A DNA stretch of 20,559 nucleotides from Pelargonium nanum. Taxonomy: Eukaryota; Streptophyta; Magnoliopsida; Geraniales; Geraniaceae. Shown one piece after another: positions 11,001 through 19,402 of the stretch. Where the stretch lies: contig JAYMTF010001931.1 of assembly GCA_036897485.1 (NCBI GenBank), positions 1 to 20,559 on the forward strand, given 5' to 3'. The notes beneath the pieces were generated by a model, which was given only the letters and a program-made list of their open reading frames with translations, was not told the origin of the DNA and ran no database searches. The position numbers and the translations under genes are program-made. Every line of letters begins with the position of its first letter. Position 1 is the stretch's first letter.

Positions 11001-12049
11001 TTACTTGAGTTGGTGTATTAACTTTGTTTAATATCTGGTACTTGAATTGATTTATTAACTGTGAATTATACATAAAGTGGGAGAGGATTGTTAAATTTAT
11101 TTTATTGATATTGAATTACTTGTGATAACTAGTACAAGAGAAACTCCTTTATATAAGAGATTTAGAGTAGAAATACGAAATAAGCTAGACTGGATAGTTA
11201 AACTAAACTTTCCTAAATGCATTATGTTTCCTAATTTCACCAACACTTTTCCTAATTCTGCACAACTTAGAACTGAATCTTCACAGATTCAAAGGAGATT
11301 TATCATTTATTGGAGTCAGAACAGGAGTCGCCGTTGCATAGGCTAATTTCTAATACACATTTTCTTCTCTATTTCAGCCTGCCAAGTGGGTTTTCAACTC
11401 CCACACAGTTCTGAAGAACAGTGAGCAGGCACCAAGGTATGATGCGTAGTCTTCCCTGGTCATTTCCATAATGATAATCTGATAATTCAACTAACCAAAA
11501 TAAAATATGAAGCCTTTTGGAATTGGTCTGAAAATTAGCTTAGCTTAGCTATATTGATGAAACGGGCTGAAGGTTGTTTTAATTTCTTTAATTTGTAGCA
11601 TCACTTTGCATGTGAATCAAAGAATAAGTAAATTGAAATCAACGGACATGTACCAGTAGTAAATGGTGGGTCATCATTGTTGTCTATTTAATTCTTTAGT
11701 CTGTTATTTGCAGAGCTCCAGTATTTTCTGAAGAAATTGTTGGTGATATTGGAGAAGGTGAAGTTATACTACCACCACCCGAGAGGTCCTTCTGGGCTAA
11801 ATATGTGAGTGTAAATTAGTCGCTAATTTGGCAAAATGCATTTTGTGAATGCATGCTTAATGTTTACGATGTTGTGTGCTTGCTTGCTTGGTTCAGTGGA
11901 TGTACGTGATCCCGCTCGGGCTCATTGTCATGAATGCCTTTACTCAAGCAATGAACATGCCTGAAGAACAGCAGGCCGGTGGCCAACCAGCCTCCCAACC
12001 AACCGCTGCACTTCCACGAGGGCCGACCACTACAGTGAGAAGAAGATGA
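5044..12049 (+). CDS. EMC10: ER membrane protein complex subunit 10 (EMC10)
   Basis: Eight coding exons: 5044-5355, 6136-6198, 6281-6376, 7282-7329, 8768-8839, 11378-11436, 11714-11804, 11897-12049. All use GT..AG introns, and the product is 297 aa. Order: signal peptide (about residues 1-21, MKLSCFFFVFV.. ending SLAF); an acidic, Ser-rich stretch (to about 80, with a DSDSDSD run); a lumenal beta-rich domain (about 81-235) with GREYIISSVKA and REGLEEHFVIHMEGANILAV; one membrane helix (about 248-266, WMYVIPLGLIVMNAF); and a Gln/Pro-rich cytosolic tail ending RRR. KYWMY-IP before and into the helix is the strongest family mark. C159 and C189 are candidates for the lumenal disulfide. EMC10 belongs to the EMC insertase, which inserts tail-anchored and multipass proteins into the ER membrane. 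The first in-frame ATG is at 5044. The 2.5-kb intron 5 and 1.4-kb intron 4 account for most of the gene. No damage was seen. Confidence 0.92.
5588..5957. mobile_element. hAT-like non-autonomous element fragment in EMC10 intron 1
   Basis: The segment carries repeated GTGTCGTG / CACGAC words and 'aacccgtttaataaacgggt', and it ends at 5957 in CGAATTGCCACCCCTA. Reversed, that end is TAGGGGTGGCAATTCG, matching the terminus of the complete element at 12351-12768. The left end was not located; 'gggtcatgaccc' near 5593 is the first internal-looking word. A SINE lies inside it, so the copy is interrupted and old. Confidence 0.6.
5630..5750 (+). mobile_element. tRNA-derived SINE in EMC10 intron 1 (nested)
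   Basis: A Pol III type 2 promoter can be read: box A-like TAGGCCAAGTGG (5633-5644) and box B GTTCGAGTC (5678-5686, fits GWTCRANNC). The body continues through 'ggggagtgagaaacactgtt', which resembles the distal part of the copy at 17404-17548. The limits are approximate because no clear target-site duplication was found. It lies inside the hAT-like fragment. Confidence 0.6.
6885..7097. mobile_element. Stowaway-like MITE in EMC10 intron 3
   Basis: Flanked by TA at 6883-6884 and 7098-7099. The left terminus CTTCCTCCGTCCCAAAATAA and the reversed right terminus CTCCCTCCGTTCCAAAATAA match with two differences. CTCCCTCCGTCCC ends with TA duplication are the signature of Stowaway (Tc1/mariner-type) MITEs. 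At 213 bp it is a typical size and has no coding capacity. Internal words (GTTAGTTATG, GAATTACC) recur in the degenerate copies near 10570 and 19990. Confidence 0.85.
7330..8767 (+). other. EMC10 intron 4 without recognisable elements
   Basis: A 1438-bp intron bounded by GTAACT and TTGCAG. AT-rich with long T-runs near 8390 and 8520, and an A-run near 7889. I see no mobile element with definable ends, no RNA gene and no supported ORF; the 65-codon frame near 8243 has no recognisable content. Confidence 0.5.
9609..9759. mobile_element. 151-bp unclassified insertion with 14-bp direct repeats
   Basis: The 14-mer CAATAAATGAGAAG occurs at 9595-9608 and again, identically, at 9760-9773, flanking 151 bp in EMC10 intron 5. 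That is how a target-primed insertion looks. The insert has no poly-A tail on either strand and no clear inverted ends. Internally it carries 'ttaaacgggttgagttagta' and a TTAATTAAATTAATTA run. It is too short for a MITE with visible TIRs and lacks a clear Pol III promoter. Candidate explanations are a SINE of another family, a truncated LINE end, or a local duplication with filler. Confidence 0.6.
9853..10450. mobile_element. Probable MITE/MULE-like element, one end visible
   Basis: Starts GGCCCTGTTTAGTTATGG (from 9854), the familiar left end of many plant non-autonomous DNA transposons. Just inside is an imperfect inverted pair, TTTTCAATTTTCTTG (9877-9891) against CAAGAAAATTGGAAA (9902-9916). 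The interior to about 10400 is pyrimidine- then purine-rich and non-coding. The expected right end was not found, so 10450 is a rough limit. Confidence 0.35.
10480..10765. repeat. Degenerate Stowaway-like MITE in EMC10 intron 5
   Basis: The right end reads AATTTTGGGATGGGACAGAGG, a decayed form of the TTTTGGGACGGAGGGAG terminus. The interior repeats words of the intron 3 copy (AGAAAGTTAGTTATGAATG, GAATTACCA). The left end is badly decayed (TTCTCTTAGTCTTATAAACTC). The family link is fair and the limits are approximate. Confidence 0.5.
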
Positions 12050-12350
12050 ACATGGGTATGGGTTGCTTAGAAGGAAATTTATCAAGTTTTTCTCTGCCTA
12101 TTTTAGTTGGTGTCTGAATTGCACACCCTGTTGTACATTTAAGTGATTAGTTCTCTTTTAACCAAATCAACAAATGTCCATGGATCTTTGAATTAAAGAT
12201 AACTTTATTGCCCTATTGCTTCACAAACAAGTGGTTGATATATTATTATTGATGAGAATAGAATTGCCTACCTAAAAAGCCAAATGTATAAATGGGCTAC
12301 ACCAATGTCATCACTCATTCTCAATATCTAAGATTCCAAAGCAACACAAG

Positions 12351-12768
12351 TAGAGCTGACAATTCGGGTCATAACACGTGACACGATATAGACGTGTTTG
12401 GGTCAATAAAATTATCAATTGTGTCGTGTTCGTGTTGAGCCCATAAAACATGCACGCATGATTAATTAATCGTGTCATGGCATGCGCAGCATGACACGAC
12501 ACGATTAAGGATTCAATAGTAATTTTATCTAAAATATAACCCTAGTTTAGATTATAATATCATATTACCATTTGCAATCTGACTTATTTTTTTATTGTTC
12601 CTCTTTGTGAATTTATTTGTATTGGGTCGTGTTGTGCTAAACAGTCCATTTAGATATCGTGTTAACCGTGTCGTGTTCGTGTTTTGTGTTCATAATCGTG
12701 TCGTGTTCGTGTCGGGTCATGCTGCACATAAACAACCTTCAGCACGACACGCACGAATTGCCAACCTA
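12351..12768. mobile_element. Complete hAT-like non-autonomous element with 8-bp TSD
   Basis: The 8-mer AACACAAG at 12343-12350 is repeated exactly at 12769-12776. Between them lie 418 bp starting TAGAGCTGACAATTCG and ending CGAATTGCCAACCTA. Reversed, that end is TAGGTTGGCAATTCG, an imperfect inverted repeat of about 15 bp. An 8-bp duplication plus TAG-initial short TIRs fits the hAT superfamily. The subterminal regions are packed with GTGTCGTG and its complement, probably transposase-binding repeats. No transposase is encoded. The element lies about 300 bp downstream of the EMC10 stop, possibly at or beyond its poly(A) site. Confidence 0.8.
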
Positions 12769-12855
12769 AACACAAGCATTACAAATTTGATTTGGATGTA
12801 ATGTTTGATTATCTGGATGGATATGCAGGCTACAAAGGAGCTGGCAAATAAAACT

Positions 12856-12955
12856 TTTTTTATATATAAACAAGCATAACAATCGAGACTTGAACTTGAG
12901 ATTTCAAGAGAAGCAAGTGCGTTAAGTCACTCCAGCACGTTTCATCAATATAGCT
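12856..12955 (-). mobile_element. tRNA-derived SINE between EMC10 and CRT3
   Basis: Flanking direct repeats AGCTGGCAAATAAAACT (12839-12855) and AGCTAGCAAATAAAACT (12956-12972) differ at one base. On the minus strand box B reads GTTCAAGTC (complement of 12887-12895), and the copy ends 'caagcataacaatcgagact' reversed, followed by a T/A-rich tail. About 100 bp. It lies 3' of both genes. The same tail word recurs near 19182 and, less exactly, in the copy at 18580-18663. Confidence 0.8.
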
Positions 12956-13307
12956 AGCTAGCAAATAAAACTATTGTTTTCAGACAGTTTGAGCAAAACT
13001 ACACATAATCCAATTTCTCCAAAAGACAGAACCTGGCAATTGACATTAATGAATGTATACATACGTATCCAGCAGAGTTGGACTACATTACATCTCTATC
13101 ACTTATGGGGATTTTAACCATATTGATACAATTCAACAGTTACAATAAAAATCGATACTACAACATGATACAACATATTACCGAAAGGTAAACGACGTTT
13201 CTTGAAACCAATGACTGAGACACGAGTGCGAGGAGGGAGGCATTTTCTTTCGTTCTTTTAAGAAACGTACAGAGATATTTTGGAAACGGCCAAAAGAAAG
13301 AGCTGCT

Positions 13308-16300
13308 TCATAGCTCATCCTGCAAATAAAATAAAACGAAAGGCGTTGATCAAGTAAAGGAAGAGAAGAAGAAGCGGGAAAACAAAAGGTGTCAACCACC
13401 CTAAAATAGATTTGTGCAACCGAGTGAGATTCACGTACATGATAATCATCCATGTCATCGTAGCGCTGCAAAAGAAAGAAATTTAAAGTTAGACATTATG
13501 TAGCTACAGGCTTAGTCGATAGTGATACCCACAAAAAAGAAAATGAAAATTGATGTCGTATAGCCTAAGAACTAAACTACGCTGAAGTGAAAACAGCATA
13601 AGCCTCAAATTATAGAGTTAGTATGTATCTTTTGAGTGTACCACAACATCTATACTTCAATTCATCCCCATTCTTCTTCCTCATCTAAGCAAAATGAAGT
13701 AAATCTAAATTTCCCTCGGTTCCCATTTAAAATTATCAGAAGTCGGTATAGTCAAATGCTGACATGAAAATGGAATATGATAATAAGATTAATATTCACT
13801 GAAGAGGAAAAAAAAGATCCATGTGTGGAGACGCCAACCTTTCTATATCTGTCTCTGTAGCGCCCCTTATCCCTGTAACGTCTATCATGACCTCTTTCTT
13901 TTCTCCTTCTTTCACCTTCTTCTCTTGCTCTTTGAGCTTCCTGCACCAGAGCTCATTGCTTTTAAAATTTTAACTTGAGTAAAAGTCGAAAACCAAAATT
14001 CTCAAGCACGTATCATAGATATGAATACTGATTTAGTTTAGTGTTGTCATCTATTAAGGCGACTAATACCTCCTCTTCACGTGCTTTTCTCAGTTTCTCT
14101 GCTTCTTCAAAGGCATCCTTTTCTATCTGCATCTCCAAAAAGAAAAAAAAAAATTAGGCACCAGTTGGGTAGGCATGCATGCATCGAACTCTAAGGCTGA
14201 AGGACTAAACAAACCTCTCTGTTCGCAAATACTTCCTCAACAACTTGTTTTGCGTACTCTGGTTCATCGCATATCAGAACATTGTCATAAATGGCGCCGG
14301 CCTTTACCTGCACTCAGTACAGAAAGTCACATTTTTAGTTCCAGATACAACTAAATTAATGAACAATAGATACAAGCACTCAGTAGGGCAAGTGATTGAT
14401 TTCACTTGTTCCCTCGAGGTCTCATGTTCGAGTCTCGGTGTTTGTACGCTTCCTGATCAAAACAAAAAAATGAACAATAGATACCAAGGCATCACCCATA
14501 GCAATATGCTACACTCAATTCCTACCTGCCAAACTTCAATGCCTACATATTTGATTGGCTTCATCACATATAGATCAGGATCGTCTTCAAACTCTGAAGA
14601 ACAGGAGAAATAATTAATTTGAAACAGAACTTGAAAGCTTTTCAAATAATTTGTTCAATTATTTTTTACTATAGGACAAGGTACAAGACAAGACATGCTT
14701 ATATAGAGGTAAAACCTGGGTTGTCGATCCATGGGATCTTCCACTTCCCCTTGTAATTAGGATTCTTGATTTTCTGGAGATAAGAAGAAGATGAAATTAC
14801 TATGAATGGGAAGACTTTAAGTCTTTTTTTTTTTCGGTCAAAACCATGAGGTTCAAGCCGTTTTACCACACTCAGACGAATCCTTATTCGAGGGTAAGTT
14901 ATAGTTAAAGTTCATCTCTCTCCCCAGGGGTGTGTTGAGCGGGGATCGAACGCAAGCGTTCTTCCCACTCACGCAGTCTGTGATGCCAACTGCGCCACTA
15001 CCCTTTGGTAAAGACTTGAAGTCTTTTTCTATCAGCCTAGAAAGGATGATTAGCAAACCTTGCGCTTCCATGGTCCTTTATATGCTGGATTCGGAATCTT
15101 TGGCCGTCTCCATATGCCATCCTCTTCATCGTCCCAACTCTCAGGCTAATTAAGGAGAAAAAACAAGCATATAAGCTTTACTTTCCTCAGCTTTTTTCAT
15201 AAATTAAGATAGAAAAGTAATGAGTCACTTAATCAAATTAAAATAAGAGAAATAAGAACAAAGAAAACATTCCGAAAACGAAATTAAAGGTAGCATCCCA
15301 AAACAAGAAGCATATAAATAGTACTTTCCTCAGCTTTTTTCATAAACATTTTGATTGGAAACAAAGAAATTTTTGTGAAATAGAAATTAAAGGCCACATC
15401 ACTGGATGTTAGTAGCTCAACTGGACATATGTAACCATTTATAGAACAACTAACCTCTTTAGCTTTTGGATCTGGAATTTCAGTGGGAATCGAATCATAT
15501 CCCTGCAATGCCAAAACACATACACAAAAATTACGAGCCACATTACAGAATAGATTGACAATCATCGAGCAGAAATGAACATGGTAAGATACCTCAGGTT
15601 TCACATCATTAGGGTCATCAATGTATTCTCTATCATCCCAGTCTGCTGGCTGTGAAACATGGCAAGTGATGTGTTCAGGAACTCAAACTTTGAAGGAAAA
15701 AACAAAAGACATATCTGTTGAAGTGGGTGATAATATCCCACATCGGATAAATATGAATTGAAAAGGCTACATATAATGGTGTAAGTGAAACACTTGTAAT
15801 AGGCTGGCCTTTTAGTAGTGGAAGCCCAATCTGTTATATGTAGCCCAATTATTGAATTTAACATGTTATCAGAGTTGATTTCTCCGGCCCAATGTGAGAC
15901 TTGCACGTGAGGGGGAGTGTTGAAGTGGGTGATAATATCCCACATCGGATAAATATGAATTGAAAAGGCTACATATAATGGTGAAACCCTTCTAATAAGC
16001 CTAAGCCTTTCCTTTTAGTAGTGGAAGCTCAAACCGTTATATGTAAGCCAATTATTGAATTTAACAATATCAATATAACCTATCCTAGTTACAGCTGCCC
16101 ATGTGTTTTTCCAGTTGAACTCAACATCAATACTGATGTTAAAGAATAAAAAGGAGAAAAATTATCAAATCTTAGCATGATGGCTATCAAGTGCAAGATG
16201 GAACCTTTTTAGCTTTTACAGCCTTGATCTTCCGTGGAGGAAGGATATCCCAGTCTGTATACATGCTACCAGAATCCCTTTCTCGATTGTCAATGAAGAT

Positions 16301-19300
16301 GCTGTAAGTTGCATCAGGCCTAAGAATAAATGTATAGAAATGTGTTAACTTGTCCGTTTCACATTCCAAATCCTTCTTGAGGGGATAATTCTGGCCTTGG
16401 TAAGAAAGAATGAGGTGGAGTTTCTTTGTCTGTGATCCACATATATCTGGTCCAAACATTAAACTGCACAAACGAAAGTTGTTAATCACCAAGAATTTCC
16501 TTTTCTACAGTAGATATCATGGTGAACAAACATATAAAAAAGTTCTCTTTTTTCTTTTTATTGTCAAGAAACTGGAAAGCTGAGATTACCATTAATTATG
16601 AGTTTATGTGGAGACAGTGCAGACCCAAAATGGGTAAATCTTGCAATCATATTATTCAAGAAACGGGGACAAAAGCTAAGATATTTCTGAACAGAGACAA
16701 ATTTGACGATATATAGTATGTAGCTCAAAACGAACCTGTATGGAGTGTCCCCTCCAAATTTCTTTTGATTAACAAATCCAGAGAGAAGCTTTATGTAACC
16801 ACCACCACATTCAATGTCCTGCTCAAACTTTAGCGAGTATTGAAGGACCAGTGTTCTATTCTGGTTGCTGAACTCTGGTATCTTTGCAGATATGGCGAAA
16901 TGTTTGGCATCAGATGATGTCTGAATACCTACAAAATCCAAGGCCACCCAAAGCAGCTATCAGTATCGTCTTGGATACCATACTCCAAATACACTCTACG
17001 AAACTCTTGAAAACAATTATATTAGTTTCATGGATAAGATTACTTAGTTCGTATACAGCTTGTAATAGGCAATTTTGTAAAATAATTAATCTGGCTGCTC
17101 TATATCAGTCTGATTAGGTTACCTTCCTTTTTTTTCCTGCCTGAATTCTCAATAAGGCATGGTCCATCATACCAGCATTTTTTCATTTAGGATATGCTCA
17201 AATTTAAACTAACATTATAATAATTCGCAGTATTTTAGGCCCCAGAATTCATATAAGGAATGTATGGATACAATTCGGTGGTGGTGGTGATAGAGAAGAG
17301 AACAAAGTGCTGGTATCCTGAGGGTGGTGTAACATTCCTTGATAATTGACAGGAGTCCATTGTGGGTGGACCAGCTATGTTATAGTGAAAAGAGATGATG
17401 GTAACCAAGGCAGGTTGGGCCAAGCGGTTTAAGCGCTTCGGATTCCCTTTGAGGTCTCGGGTTCGAGTATCCTTGCTCACGGTATGGGGTGGGTTATTTG
17501 GGTTTAAAGGGGAGAGCCACCCCCTGTTGTGTAGCTCAACTGATCAAAAAAAGAGATGATGGTACACTGATATTATAGTTTAACTGAGACTCCTTGAGCA
17601 ATAGGCATGTCTAATAGCTTAAGCTATGCTCCACATTATGCAAAGAAGCTCATTTTCCAGTAAAGATTACAAATAGCATGAACTACTCTCCATAGTACAA
17701 TGTTCTACAAGATCTTACCTAAGGACTTGCAATAAACGGCCATTGTGCGTATACTTCAAAAGCCACAGATTATTGTTTTGCAAGATATCACCAGAATAGA
17801 TGACATAAATAAATTTATTAGGACACGTTCTTGATGTAATGGGATGCTAAAAGAGGCGAGTTCTAGAAACATGTCAAGTAAGGCAGGTCCATACATTTCT
17901 AAGTTTGATAAACATTGTCAAAAAAAGAAGTAACGTTAGAGATTTGGTAAAGAAAAAAAAACATTACGAACACATAAGATTGGACGTTACATTTATACAA
18001 CAGACGAGCTATTCCTCCCTACACTATGATCAGAGAAAGAACTCACCAAATTCACATTCTAATGCATAGAACCCTTTTGAAACTTAATAATCTGACAAAA
18101 ACTGAGTTTATACCTTTATCATCTGGGTCTCCGGGCCACTTTCCAGCCGTGTGCTTGAATGTACCGGCTTTTCCTTCACTGGCTTTCCAGTCAGATTTAA
18201 CCCAACGGCGTTGCCATCCATCTTTTCCAAAACCAAAAAGTCATAAGACAACAGAGAAAATGGTAGAGTTTCCCAAGGATAGCAGCAAATTAAGCTTTGA
18301 AAACAATTCAAGTATGGTACCGGTTACTTCCATCATGTTAATTCACTAAACAGTAACCTAAACTTAACTTAACATGCCTTACATTTGACAAATTCATAAG
18401 GTTTGAAAACATGAATTACAGTAAAAATAGAAATGAAAAATTGCTCCATTGTTTCTTGGCATTTTAACCAAATGTACAAGTTCCAAACAAGACTTTCTAT
18501 ATTTAGCCGCCAACAGAAACAAGCACAAGAAACTAATGTTTCTCCAAATAATCTTCTTTTGACCCAAAAGAACTTATATTTTTTATTTTGATATGCAAGT
18601 GTAACAAGCGAGGCTCGAACCTGAGAAGCAAGCGCCTTAAGCCACTTGCCGATGATGGTTGTTCCAAATGAACTTATATACAAAACAAGAGAATACGACC
18701 AATTTGCCAAATCAAAAACAACTTAACATACACAGTGAAGGTGGCATGAGATGAGATTGTAAAAGATCACTTCCACACTCAAATCATTTCCTTAAAAACA
18801 ACACAAGAGATTACACAAACAAAACCCAAAATGCCAAAAGGACAAAAGAAGATTAAGTCAACAAGCAGACAAAAGTTAGTTGACTTGACTCGCTTGGATA
18901 CTTGAAGACATAGCTCAAAAGAAAAGTGTAGCAATTTTGATTTCCATTTTAAGGAAGTGATTGCTACTCTTTTCTTTTGAGCTACAGATTTGAGGTGGTT
19001 CCTACCACCTCAAATCTGTAGCAAAATCCATCACGTGGATAAAAAAATCAAATACAAACCAGAACCCATTACTAAAAATTCGAGTAGCCATAATTATAAA
19101 TAAATTAACCACAAACAGACAGAAAATATGATCATACAGCCAACAGCAGAGGACTGAGTTTTTTTTTTATTTTTATTATAGCAAGCATAACAATCGAGAA
19201 TAATGAGTTTTGTTAGCAGAGAAAGTACCTTCGAAGCGCTCTTCGAAGAAGATTTCAGAGAGGGAGCAGTGAATGAGAAATGAAAGAGAAAAAAGTAAGC

Positions 19301-19349
19301 AGAGGCTGAGATTGAGAGATGAAGAAGGTAAAGAAGCATGCCCCGCCAT
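13308..19349 (-). CDS. CRT3: Calreticulin-3, ER lectin chaperone
   Basis: Fourteen coding exons, listed 5' to 3' on the minus strand: 19349-19229, 18221-18114, 16928-16736, 16463-16205, 15649-15593, 15502-15455, 15145-15059, 14773-14716, 14593-14526, 14307-14215, 14126-14070, 13940-13839, 13465-13439, 13319-13308. All GT..AG, 429 aa. Signal peptide (about 1-31), then [12 protein letters not shown]. The lectin domain has both calreticulin signatures ([16 protein letters not shown], 110-125; LMFGPDICG, 142-150); C117/C149 form the expected disulfide. Glycan-binding Y121, K123, Y140 and D341 are present. The P-domain arm has repeats with DWDD/SWDD and [20 protein letters not shown]. The tail (about 365-423) is rich in Arg and Lys with [10 protein letters not shown], then HDEL. 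A basic tail marks CRT3 rather than the acidic CRT1/2 types. In Arabidopsis, CRT3 retains faulty BRI1 and supports EFR receptor maturation. N100 (NRT) is a glycosylation sequon. Confidence 0.95.
14374..14468 (+). mobile_element. tRNA-derived SINE in CRT3 intron 9
   Basis: The 16-mer AATGAACAATAGATAC at 14358-14373 is repeated exactly at 14469-14484. The 95-bp insert has box A-like sequence near 14382-14395, box B GTTCGAGTC (14426-14434), and ends in an A-rich tail (CAAAACAAAAA). It opposes the transcription direction of CRT3. A perfect duplication suggests a fairly young insertion. Confidence 0.85.
14829..15010 (-). mobile_element. tRNA-derived SINE in CRT3 intron 7
   Basis: Direct repeats AAGACTTTAAGTCTTTTT (14811-14828) and AAGACTTGAAGTCTTTTT (15011-15028) differ at one base. 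On the minus strand the 182-bp insert has a perfect box A, TGGCGCAGTTGG (complement of 14986-14997), and box B, GTTCGATCC (complement of 14943-14951), 34 nt apart. It ends 'catggttttgaccg' plus an A-run. The tRNA-like head is better preserved than in the other copies and belongs to a different subfamily. It lies in the same direction as CRT3. Confidence 0.9.
15161..15346. repeat. Imperfect local duplication in CRT3 intron 6
   Basis: The 24-mer starting ACTTTCCTCAGCTTTTTTCA occurs at 15180-15203 and, identical, at 15323-15346. Both are preceded by a similar AAACAAG..GCATATAA.. lead. The offset is 143 bp. This looks like a partial tandem duplication within the intron that has since diverged by indels. 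Confidence 0.65.
15716..16066. mobile_element. Complete TRIM (miniature LTR retroelement) in CRT3 intron 4
   Basis: Two LTRs of 148 bp (15716-15863) and 149 bp (15918-16066) both start TGTTGAAG and end TTTAACA, so they have TG..CA termini. Their first 66 bp are identical, and later parts differ by indels and substitutions. The 54-bp core begins TGTTATCAGAGTT, a decayed initiator Met-tRNA primer site (TATCAGAGC type), and ends GTGAGGGGGAG, a polypurine tract. Perfect 5-bp target duplications ATATC flank it (15711-15715, 16067-16071). It has no coding capacity and would depend on proteins from another element. Read in the plus direction, it is antisense to CRT3. Confidence 0.93.
17404..17548 (+). 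mobile_element. tRNA-derived SINE in CRT3 intron 2
   Basis: Perfect 16-bp duplications AAAAGAGATGATGGTA flank it (17388-17403 and 17549-17564). Box A-like TGGGCCAAGCGG (17416-17427) and box B-like GTTCGAGTA (17461-17469) lie in the head. The body ends 'cctgttgtgtagctcaac', then TGATCAAAA. At 145 bp this is the best reference copy of its family in the window, and the copy at 20131-20275 shares its 3' body. Confidence 0.9.
17565..18113 (-). other. Remainder of CRT3 intron 2
   Basis: About 550 bp between the SINE and exon 2, AT-rich, with A-runs near 17950. No element with definable ends, RNA gene or coding frame is supported; the short frames here have no family features. Confidence 0.5.
18580..18663 (-). 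mobile_element. tRNA-derived SINE in CRT3 intron 1
   Basis: Flanking repeats CCAAAAGAACTTATAT (18564-18579) and CCAAATGAACTTATAT (18664-18679) differ at one base. On the minus strand the 84-bp insert carries box A-like CGGCAAGTGGCTTAAGGC and box B GTTCGAGCC (complement of 18612-18620). It then ends in an AT-rich tail. It is the shortest of the copies with both flanks visible. Confidence 0.82.
18911..19022. repeat. Two overlapping hairpins in CRT3 intron 1
   Basis: Hairpin 1 pairs 18911-18934 (TAGCTCAAAAGAAAAG..) with 18961-18984, 24 bp with one mismatch and a 26-nt loop. Hairpin 2 pairs 18981-18999 (GCTACAGATTTGAGGTGGT) with 19004-19022, a perfect 19 bp around a 4-nt loop TCCT. The two share GCTA at 18981-18984, so they compete for those bases. 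No flanking duplication is evident. A foldback MITE is the likeliest source; a small-RNA precursor is possible. The whole block would be transcribed as intron RNA. Confidence 0.75.
19161..19198 (-). mobile_element. SINE tail fragment in CRT3 intron 1
   Basis: The word GCAAGCATAACAATCGAG after a T-rich run matches the tail of the SINE at 12856-12955 (CAAGCATAACAATCGAGACT). The tRNA-like head is missing, so this is a truncated copy next to the 5' splice site of intron 1. Confidence 0.5.
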
Positions 19350-19394
19350 TTTGCGGAATCTGTCAGTCTGTATTGGCCTTGGTTTTGTTTGGTT

Positions 19395-19402
19395 CTTTTA
19401 TA
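19395..19402 (-). promoter_or_regulatory. Putative TATA box of CRT3
   Basis: On the minus strand this reads TATAAAAG within TTTCTATAAAAGAACC, a strong plant TATA match. It lies about 46 nt before the CRT3 ATG at 19349, which would give a short leader of roughly 15-20 nt if it is the one used. A CCAAT box lies closer to the start, near 19373. Confidence 0.55.

Noticed and set aside
11122..11346. 74-codon ORF in EMC10 intron 5
   Set aside because: No family features, AT-rich intron composition, and it ends before the exon 6 acceptor.
14941..15004. Functional tRNA gene on the minus strand (good box A and box B)
   Set aside because: Only the promoter-like head is tRNA-like. The segment continues into a non-tRNA body with an A-run and lies between target-site duplications, so it is a SINE.
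15601..15945. 114-codon minus-strand ORF as a coding region
   Set aside because: It runs from CRT3 exon 5 straight through intron sequence and the TRIM LTR. The real exon ends at 15593 and starts at 15649.
18108..18311. 67-codon ORF starting [10 protein letters not shown] as a small gene
   Set aside because: It is a shifted frame over CRT3 exon 2. The correct frame gives [19 protein letters not shown].
18981..19022. let-7-like microRNA hairpin (TGAGGTGGT resembles TGAGGTAGT)
   Set aside because: let-7 is an animal family. The resemblance is a few bases and the perfect short stem fits a foldback element better.
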